A DNA stretch of 7,207 nt from Rubrivirga sp. (GTDB lineage Bacteria > Bacteroidota > Rhodothermia > Rhodothermales > Rubricoccaceae). Position numbers and translations under genes: made by a program. The stretch lies in assembly GCA_012269805.1 (NCBI GenBank), contig JAAXJP010000731.1, positions 1 to 7,207 of the forward strand, in the 5' to 3' direction. Each line of letters starts with the position of its first letter. The first letter of the stretch is position 1. Positions 1-5,353 of this stretch are shown here, piece by piece. The notes below the pieces were generated by a model that was given only the letters and a program-made list of their open reading frames with translations, did not search any database and was not told the DNA's origin.

Positions 1-898
1 GGGCCAGGGCGGGTCCGTGATCGTCACGGGCGACCCGTCGCTCTACACCCTCCTCGACCTCCGCTACAACCGGCACCACTTCGCGCCGCATGGCGAGCCC
101 GGCGGCGGTCAGGGCAAGAGCGGCAAGGCCGGCGACGACATCGTGCTCCGCGTGCCGCTGGGCTCGACCGTCAAAGACGCCGAGACCGGCGAGGTCCTGG
201 GCGACATCGTCGACGAGGGCGACCGGGTGGTGCTCGCCCAGGGCGGGCGCGGCGGGCTCGGCAACACGCACTTTAAGAGCTCGACGAACCAGGCCCCGCG
301 CTATGCCCAGCCCGGCGAGCCCGGCGAGGAGCGCGACGTGATCCTCGAGCTCAAGCTGCTCGCCGACGTCGGCCTCGTCGGCTTCCCGAACGCCGGCAAG
401 AGCACGCTCGTCAGCTCGCTCAGCGCCGCGAAGCCGAAGATCGCCGACTACCCGTTTACGACGCTCGAGCCGAACCTCGGGATGGTCTACCTCGGCGACT
501 GGCGCTCGTTCGTCGTGGCCGACATCCCGGGCCTCATCGAGGGCGCGTCCGAGGGCCGCGGGCTCGGCCACCAGTTTCTCAAGCACGTCGAGCGCAACGC
601 GGTCCTCCTGTTCTGCGTGGCCGCCGACGCCGAGGACCCGGGCGCGCGGTACCAGACGCTCCTCGACGAACTCGAGGCGTTCAGCCCGCACCTCATGGCG
701 AAGCCGCGGCTCGTGGCCCTGACCAAGATGGACATCGTCGGGCCGGACCTCGCCGACGAGTGGGTCGCGCAGGCCCGCGCCACGTTCCCCGACGACGCGG
801 AGGTGGTCCCGGTCTCGGCCGTCGCCCGGACCGGCCTCGACCGGCTCAAGGAGCGGCTGTGGTCGTTCGTCGAGGCCGAGCGCGCCGACGCGGAGTAG
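1..898 (+). CDS. obg: Obg-family ribosome-assembly GTPase, 5' end missing
   Basis: Obg/CgtA is a conserved GTPase that binds the large ribosomal subunit late in its assembly and is tied to the stringent response. The reading frame is open from the first complete codon (base 2), and it reads GQGGSVIV, the Gly-rich Obg fold, before the first possible in-frame start (GTG at 17). The true start therefore lies off the window; roughly 40 N-terminal residues are missing. Numbering from that GTG, the Gly-rich Obg domain covers about 1-110 and the G domain follows: G1 GFPNAGKS (122-129), switch I YPFTTLEPNLG (145-155), G3 DIPG (169-172), G4 TKMD (236-239), G5 SAV (267-269). The protein stops soon after the G domain and has no C-terminal OCT extension, as is usual outside Firmicutes and Actinobacteria. 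All key nucleotide-binding motifs are intact. A hairpin begins 1 bp after the stop codon. Identification is very secure. Confidence 0.97.
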   Translation, partial: GQGGSVIVTGDPSLYTLLDLRYNRHHFAPHGEPGGGQGKSGKAGDDIVLRVPLGSTVKDAETGEVLGDIVDEGDRVVLAQGGRGGLGNTHFKSSTNQAPRYAQPGEPGEERDVILELKLLADVGLVGFPNAGKSTLVSSLSAAKPKIADYPFTTLEPNLGMVYLGDWRSFVVADIPGLIEGASEGRGLGHQFLKHVERNAVLLFCVAADAEDPGARYQTLLDELEAFSPHLMAKPRLVALTKMDIVGPDLADEWVAQARATFPDDAEVVPVSAVARTGLDRLKERLWSFVEAERADAE

Positions 899-899
899 C

Positions 900-921
900 C
901 CCGCCTCGGCGTCGAGGCGGG
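900..921. terminator. Perfect hairpin between convergent obg and methyltransferase genes
   Basis: A 9-bp perfect inverted repeat, CCCGCCTCG / CGAGGCGGG, encloses the tetraloop GCGT. It fills almost the whole 28-bp gap between the obg stop codon (896-898) and the stop codon of the convergent methyltransferase (927-929). Neither side has a T-tract, so it is not a classical intrinsic terminator. Its position and symmetry suggest a bidirectional terminator or a 3'-end stabiliser for both transcripts. The core of the stem recurs at 3040-3064. Confidence 0.6.
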
Positions 922-926
922 CCTGC

Positions 927-1598
927 TCAGTGGGGCTCGGCGATCAGGATCAGCGACAGCGGTCGGCCGGTGCCGGGGGCCGCCGGCTCGACGATCTCGG
1001 CAACCCGGAGCCCGGCAGCCTCGAGCGCCCGGACCCACGAGGCGAGCGTGCGAAAGTACCACGGCATTGGTTCGAAGCCCCCAGCGATTCCGGCGAACGA
1101 CTCCCGTCGCCAGCCGTCGGTGTAGGGCGGCTCGACGGTCACGGGATGGACGGTCTGCAGGATCGCGCGACCCCCAACGTCGAGCCGCGACGCGGCGGCG
1201 CGGAGGACGCCGGTGACCGACTCGTCGAGGAGCGCGAAGTTGAACACGGCCGCGTCGAACGGGCCGCCGAGGCGGGCGGGGTCCACCTCGGCGTTGGCGT
1301 AGGAGACGACGTCGAACGAGCCTCCGGCTTCGCGGGCGGCCTCGATCAGACCGGCGCTACCGTCGACGCCATGGACCGCGGCGCCACGCGCGGTCAGTGC
1401 CCGGCTGAGCCAGCCCTCGCCGCAACCGACGTCGAGGACTCGCCCGCCGGGAGGGAGCCGCATCAGCGTCGCCTCGACGGCGGCGGTGTCGGTGCCGGCC
1501 CGGCGGCTCGGGATCGCGCCGTCGCGGACAGCCTTTGTCCAGGCGTCCGCGTTGGCCTCCCATGACTGGCGGAGCCGTTCGGCAGGGGAGGAGCCCAT
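927..1598 (-). CDS. Class I SAM-dependent methyltransferase, substrate unknown
   Basis: A 223-residue protein with a Rossmann-type methyltransferase fold, likely cytoplasmic. SAM-binding motif I is VLDVGCGEG (54-62). The acidic residue expected to hold the ribose hydroxyls is D79 in VHGVDGS (75-81), and the strand-4 region is FDAAVFNFALL (114-124). The segment HPVTVEPPYTDGWRRESF (151-168) and the following Trp/Tyr-rich stretch PWYFRTLASW (179-188) probably form the substrate-side cap. The length is normal for a stand-alone methyltransferase of this fold, and nothing in the sequence fixes the substrate (small molecule, lipid or protein). The ATG at 1598 lies 9 bp after the stop of the PNPOx-like gene on the same strand and has no Shine-Dalgarno sequence, so the two are probably cotranscribed and translationally coupled. 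Fold assignment is secure; function is open. Confidence 0.88.
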   Translation of the reverse strand: MGSSPAERLRQSWEANADAWTKAVRDGAIPSRRAGTDTAAVEATLMRLPPGGRVLDVGCGEGWLSRALTARGAAVHGVDGSAGLIEAAREAGGSFDVVSYANAEVDPARLGGPFDAAVFNFALLDESVTGVLRAAASRLDVGGRAILQTVHPVTVEPPYTDGWRRESFAGIAGGFEPMPWYFRTLASWVRALEAAGLRVAEIVEPAAPGTGRPLSLILIAEPH

Positions 1599-1607
1599 CG
1601 GTCGGCG

Positions 1608-2120
1608 CTATTCGAGGTCGACTTTCTCGTTCTCGCCGAGGTCGCGGGCCGGCTCGCCGGTGAGCTTCGACTTGACGAACCCGAGGGCGTAGACGACCGG
1701 GCTCGACGGGGAGTCCCAGTACTCGGCCCGCTCGACCTGGACCTTCAGGAGCCGGAGGTGGGGGTCGTCGAGGCCCTTGGGGAACCATGCCTCGAGCGGC
1801 TTCGACCACATCTCCTCGGCCTTGGCCTTGTCCTTGACCACGATCGCGGTGCCGGCCATCGTGACGTAGTCCTGGCGGCCGGGATGGGCAAAGGCCACGC
1901 CGACCTTCCGGTTCCGCTCGACGTGCTCGACTTTCTCGGAGTCGTCGCGGGTGAAGAACCACAGGTCGCCGCCGAAGGCGACTTCTTGGACGGCCATCGG
2001 GCGCGACCACGGCTTCCCGTCGGTATCGACGGTCGTGAGCATGCAGATCCGGATGTCGTCGATCAGGTCGGCGAGCTTCTCGATGCGCTCCTGGCGCTGT
2101 TCGGGGGAGACGGAGGACAT
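1608..2120 (-). CDS. PNPOx-like split-barrel flavoprotein, general stress protein 26 type
   Basis: A 170-residue protein of the pyridoxamine 5'-phosphate oxidase-like split-barrel fold, resembling the GSP26 subgroup (single-domain proteins that bind FMN or another flavin and are often stress-linked). An N-terminal helix (about 6-22) precedes the first barrel strands: ICMLTTVDTDGKPWSRPMAV (25-44), DLWFFTRDDSEKVEHVERN (52-70) and KVGVAFAHPGRQDYVTMAGTAIVV (72-95). A helical insert with a conserved-looking WFPKGLDDP (112-120) follows, then VQVERAEYWDSP (127-138). It is shorter than true PdxH and is unlikely to make pyridoxal phosphate. The start at 2120 gives the expected N-terminus and follows a 26-nt all-pyrimidine leader, with no Shine-Dalgarno. 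It is the first gene of a probable two-gene unit with the methyltransferase and is divergent from the lipoprotein gene. Redox or flavin-reductase activity is inferred from the family only. Confidence 0.87.
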   Translation of the reverse strand: MSSVSPEQRQERIEKLADLIDDIRICMLTTVDTDGKPWSRPMAVQEVAFGGDLWFFTRDDSEKVEHVERNRKVGVAFAHPGRQDYVTMAGTAIVVKDKAKAEEMWSKPLEAWFPKGLDDPHLRLLKVQVERAEYWDSPSSPVVYALGFVKSKLTGEPARDLGENEKVDLE

Positions 2121-2146
2121 GGGAGAGAGGGAAGGGAGGAGGGGAG
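2121..2146 (-). promoter_or_regulatory. Polypyrimidine translation leader of the PNPOx-like gene
   Basis: Twenty-six consecutive purines on the + strand, hence an unbroken pyrimidine run in the mRNA, abut the start codon at 2120. The leader has no Shine-Dalgarno sequence. A matching 27-nt tract precedes lpd, ending 4 bases from its start, and a shorter one precedes the 63-codon gene at 5156. This suggests a shared, non-Shine-Dalgarno initiation context. Confidence 0.5.
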
Positions 2147-2154
2147 CGCGTCGA

Positions 2155-2210
2155 ACGTGCGGGGCGGGGTGGAGTTCGATGCCGGCGTGGTAGTCTCCCG
2201 TCCCGCACGT
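2155..2210. promoter_or_regulatory. Long-spaced inverted repeat in a divergent promoter region
   Basis: ACGTGCGGG (2155-2163) and CCCGCACGT (2202-2210) are a perfect 9-bp inverted repeat spaced by 38 bp. The right arm overlaps the palindrome GCACGTGC (2205-2212). A second, nested-offset pair is GGTGGAG (2168-2174) and CTCCACC (2213-2219), the latter touching the lipoprotein start codon. The 98-bp region separates two divergent genes, so an operator controlling both is possible. No clear -35/-10 pair was found here, and GC-rich sequence makes such repeats easier to meet by chance. Confidence 0.25.
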
Positions 2211-2218
2211 GCTCCACC

Positions 2219-3034
2219 ATGTCCCGCCTCGCCCCGGCCCTGTCGCTCCTCCTGGTCATCGGCTGCGCCGGTCCGCCCGCTGGCGGGTCGGTCCCTGCAG
2301 GCTCCGGCGACGCGCTCGTCGACCTGTGGGCGGCCGTCGGCGAGGGCGTCCCGGCCGTCGGAGAGGGGTACGAGAGGTGCCTCGACCGGTTCGAGACTTA
2401 CAACCCGGACTTCGGCGTCCGCGGGCTGGCCTGCGCCGTCTCGGCGGCCTTGCCGCTCCCCGCGGTGGTCGGCCGCGCGCCGGTCGTGCCGTTCCGCAGC
2501 GGCCCGCACAGGGTCACGGCAGAGGGCGTCGCGTTCGACTTTGCCTCGACGGCGGAGCCGCGGTTCGGCCGCTACGACCTCGCGTTCGTCCGGTGGGCCG
2601 TGGGCAACGCGATCCCCGAGGGCGCGGCCCGACCGGTGGCGCAGCCCGTTTACGACCGGCACGTCCGGCAGGTCGCCCGGATGTACTGGCTGACCCACCG
2701 CGACCTCGTCGGGAAGGGCTACCCGGCGTCGCTCCCCGCCGGCCCGCTCGCCGACTACGCGGCCTACCTCCGCGGCGCCCCGCCGTCCGCCGACGCCTCG
2801 GTGCCGGCCTACGGCCCAGGCTTCTCCGTGACCGCCTTCAACGACGAGAGCCGGGCGCTCCTCCCCGACCTCGGCCTCCGCCTCAGCAACGAGTACACGG
2901 CCATCTACGTGGGCAACGCGGCCTACGGCTTCTGGATGCGCCGCGAGGCCGACGGCACGCGCGACTTGTGGCACGGCGGCCTCCGCGATCTCCTGACCGC
3001 CCTCGACGCCGACTGGCTCGCGGCCCACAGTTGA
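2219..3034 (+). CDS. Predicted lipoprotein of unknown function
   Basis: I do not recognise the family. The 271-residue product starts with a short type II signal peptide: R3, the hydrophobic stretch LAPALSLLLVI (4-14), and the lipobox VIGC with the lipidated cysteine at 16. A Gly/Pro/Ser-rich tether (17-30) follows, then a soluble domain to the end. Two further cysteines, C54 (ERCLDRF) and C72 (LACAV), could form a disulfide in the periplasm. The domain is rich in aromatic residues, with notable stretches FDFASTAEPRFGRYDLAFVRW (107-127, in part), YDRHVRQVARMYWLTHRDLV (145-164) and SNEYTAIYVGNAAYGFWMRR (223-242). No catalytic signature is evident. The ATG at 2219 is chosen because it places the signal peptide directly at the N-terminus. 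It is divergent from the PNPOx-like gene and convergent with lpd, so it is probably monocistronic. A hairpin starts 5 bp past the stop. Confidence 0.82.
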   Translation: MSRLAPALSLLLVIGCAGPPAGGSVPAGSGDALVDLWAAVGEGVPAVGEGYERCLDRFETYNPDFGVRGLACAVSAALPLPAVVGRAPVVPFRSGPHRVTAEGVAFDFASTAEPRFGRYDLAFVRWAVGNAIPEGAARPVAQPVYDRHVRQVARMYWLTHRDLVGKGYPASLPAGPLADYAAYLRGAPPSADASVPAYGPGFSVTAFNDESRALLPDLGLRLSNEYTAIYVGNAAYGFWMRREADGTRDLWHGGLRDLLTALDADWLAAHS

Positions 3035-3039
3035 CCCAC

Positions 3040-3064
3040 CCGCCTCGGCCGCGTCCCGAGGCGG
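3040..3064 (+). terminator. Hairpin after the lipoprotein gene
   Basis: The 9-bp perfect stem CCGCCTCGG / CCGAGGCGG with a 7-nt loop begins 5 bp after the stop codon at 3032-3034. There is no T-tract after it. Its CGCCTCG core is the same as in the hairpin directly after obg (900-921), which supports a role in 3'-end formation. A Rho-type or hairpin-only mechanism would have to be assumed. Confidence 0.5.
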
Positions 3065-3076
3065 CCGGAGACGAGA

Positions 3077-3109
3077 CCGCCCCGCCGGCGACGAGCACCA
3101 GCGGGGCGG
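3077..3109. repeat. Inverted repeat in the convergent gap
   Basis: CCGCCCCGC (3077-3085) and GCGGGGCGG (3101-3109) form a perfect 9-bp stem with a 15-nt loop. It is followed by AAAA on the + strand, so it lacks a U-tract in either direction. It is the middle of three hairpins packed into the 117 bp between the lipoprotein and lpd stop codons, and probably helps to stop read-through between the convergent genes. Confidence 0.4.
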
Positions 3110-3147
3110 AAAAGAGACCGGAGGTCCGCGGCGTGAGGCCGCGGTCC
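3110..3147 (-). terminator. Likely intrinsic terminator of lpd
   Basis: Read on the minus strand just after the lpd stop (3152-3154), the hairpin GG.CCGCGG / CCGCGG.CC (3123-3147, one mismatch per arm, 7-nt loop) is followed 5 nt later by TCTCTTTT (complement of 3110-3117). This is the only T-rich tail next to a hairpin in this GC-rich gap, and it is in the right direction for lpd transcripts. Confidence 0.5.
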
Positions 3148-3151
3148 CGAT

Positions 3152-4594
<1,443 letters not shown>

Positions 4595-4598
4595 GGTC

Positions 4599-4625
4599 AG
4601 AGGGGAGGAGAGGGGGGAAGGAGAA
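4599..4625 (-). promoter_or_regulatory. Polypyrimidine leader of lpd
   Basis: Twenty-seven consecutive purines on the + strand, so an unbroken C/T tract in the mRNA, end 4 bases before the lpd start codon. An AGGAG-type sequence occurs only on the non-coding strand and cannot act as a Shine-Dalgarno for lpd. It matches in kind the tract before the PNPOx-like gene. Confidence 0.5.
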
Positions 4626-4710
4626 TACCCTGAGTCGCCGCACGGGGTCTCCCGGGGGCCTTGAAGAGGGGGTGAGTCAGGGCACCGCGGGCCGGCTCGC
4701 CGCCCGACCT

Positions 4711-4736
4711 GCCCCGCCTTAGTGCCGGGGTGGGGC
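4711..4736 (-). other. Weak hairpin between eutN-like gene and lpd
   Basis: Eight nt past the eutN-like stop, the minus strand can fold GCCCC.CC against GG.GGGGC with one A-C mismatch and a 10-nt loop. No T-tract follows. It could partly uncouple the eutN-like transcript from lpd, or mean nothing in such GC-rich DNA. The rest of the 150-bp gap shows no convincing -35/-10 pair for lpd. Confidence 0.2.
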
Positions 4737-4744
4737 CTCCGCTG

Positions 4745-5050
4745 CTAGCGGCTCGCCCCCTCTCCAGCGACCGACCACTCGTCGACGACAGCGACGATGA
4801 CCACGTTGGCCGGCGTCGGGAGCCCGTCGCGGTCGCCGTCGAGGAGCGTCGCGACGACGGCGCCCTCTTTGGCCACGAGCACGACGTCGTCGAGGCCCGC
4901 GTCGAGGCCGGGGTCGAGGGCGACGTCCTCGGTCGCCCCCAGCGCCTCGCCCCCGAGGCCGATCTTTCGAACCACAAGGAGCCGCTGACCCGCGAGGGGC
5001 CCCAACTTTTGGGTTGCGACGACGGTGCCAGAGACGCGGGCCAGATACAT
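4745..5050 (-). CDS. Solitary EutN/CcmL-family microcompartment vertex protein
   Basis: A 101-residue protein of the EutN/CcmL family (BMC-P; OB-like fold), whose known members form pentamers capping the vertices of carboxysomes and metabolosomes. The N-terminus MYLARVSGTVVATQKLGPLAGQ (1-22, in part) is a close match to the family signature M-x-x-A-x-V-x-G-x-V-V-A-T-x-K. RLLVVRKI (23-30), the DDVVLVAKEG strand-turn (54-63) and the closing PANVVIVAVVDEW (80-92) are also in place. The length equals that of CcmL/EutN. The ATG at 5050 is preferred over an upstream GTG at 5137 because it starts exactly at the conserved MYLARV and leaves room for a promoter. Oddly, the turn where carboxysome vertex proteins usually carry a G-S-A-A-R type sequence reads EGAVV. 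No hexameric shell gene, encapsulated enzyme or other BMC gene lies in the window. Family call is strong; whether it builds a compartment is unknown. Confidence 0.88.
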   Translation of the reverse strand: MYLARVSGTVVATQKLGPLAGQRLLVVRKIGLGGEALGATEDVALDPGLDAGLDDVVLVAKEGAVVATLLDGDRDGLPTPANVVIVAVVDEWSVAGEGASR

Positions 5051-5088
5051 GGATAGGTAATAGAACGGTCGAACAGCGGGTTTTCTGT

Positions 5089-5117
5089 ATTTTACGCGGG
5101 CCGCGCCCACCACTCCA
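5089..5117 (-). promoter_or_regulatory. Candidate promoter of the eutN-like gene
   Basis: On the minus strand, TAAAAT (5089-5094, 5 of 6 to the sigma-70 -10) lies 17 bp downstream of TGGAGT (5112-5117, 3 of 6 to the -35). This predicts a transcript start near 5082 and a leader of about 32 nt. It sits in the most AT-rich patch of the window's non-coding DNA. Read on the + strand, the same patch gives TATTTTAC (5088-5095), a partial match to the Bacteroidota -7 box TAnnTTTG, so it could also serve the divergent gene at 5156. Confidence 0.4.
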
Positions 5118-5136
5118 GCGCCGGCACGCACTACCA

Positions 5137-5149
5137 CCTTCCTCCCCCC
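5137..5149 (+). promoter_or_regulatory. Pyrimidine tract before the Phd-like gene
   Basis: Thirteen consecutive pyrimidines end 6 bases before the ATG at 5156, and no Shine-Dalgarno is present. This is a shorter version of the tracts seen before lpd and the PNPOx-like gene. Confidence 0.35.
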
Positions 5150-5155
5150 ACTCGG

Positions 5156-5347
5156 ATGTACAGCACACAGGGCATCGAGGCGATCGCCACGGTGACGGAG
5201 CTCCGCTCCAAGACGTCGGCGCTTATCGACCAGGCCAAAGGTCTGAAGACCGGCATCATGATTCAGAAGAACAACGACCCCGAGGCCGTCCTGATCTCGT
5301 ACGACCTGTACCAGAAGATGTACAAGGCCTACACGAGCAAGAAGTAA
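5156..5347 (+). CDS. Phd/YefM-like antitoxin homologue without a toxin
   Basis: A 63-residue protein whose residues 9-56 follow the Phd/YefM antitoxin pattern: EAIATVTELRSKTSALIDQA (8-27, the N-terminal strand and DNA-binding helices), then a hairpin KTGIMIQKNNDPEAVLISYD (31-50), where most relatives have a variant of V-x-x-x-G-x-P-x-A-V-L-x-S. The helix LYQKMYKAYTSKK (51-63) ends the protein. Known members bind their own promoter through this N-terminal domain and neutralise a toxin with a longer C-terminal tail. Here the tail is almost absent, family members commonly being about 80-90 residues. No RelE-, Doc- or PIN-like toxin ORF is adjacent: the next gene, 6 bp away, is the convergent AAA+ ATPase. 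It may be an orphan transcription regulator, perhaps of itself and the divergent eutN-like gene. Family call is good; role is inferred. Confidence 0.75.
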   Translation: MYSTQGIEAIATVTELRSKTSALIDQAKGLKTGIMIQKNNDPEAVLISYDLYQKMYKAYTSKK

Positions 5348-5353
5348 GGCGCC

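Noticed and set aside
1357..2259. A 300-codon minus-strand frame across the PNPOx-like and methyltransferase genes
   Set aside because: It is a shifted frame of two genes with clear fold motifs, and its product is Arg/Pro-rich without domains.
2063..3028. A 321-codon open frame on the minus strand opposite the lipoprotein gene
   Set aside because: It overlaps both the PNPOx-like gene and the lipoprotein, has low-complexity Arg/Gly/Ala/Val composition and no motif. The + strand frame has a signal peptide with a lipobox, so the + strand is preferred.
5051..5137. An extended eutN-like start (GTG at 5137), adding 29 residues
   Set aside because: The extension precedes the conserved family N-terminus, would be translated from the pyrimidine-poor promoter region, and would cover the best promoter candidate.
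5348..5353. GGCGCC palindrome between the Phd-like and ATPase stop codons as a terminator or attachment site
   Set aside because: Six bases with no loop or extended stem are too short to support either role, and no direct repeats flank it.
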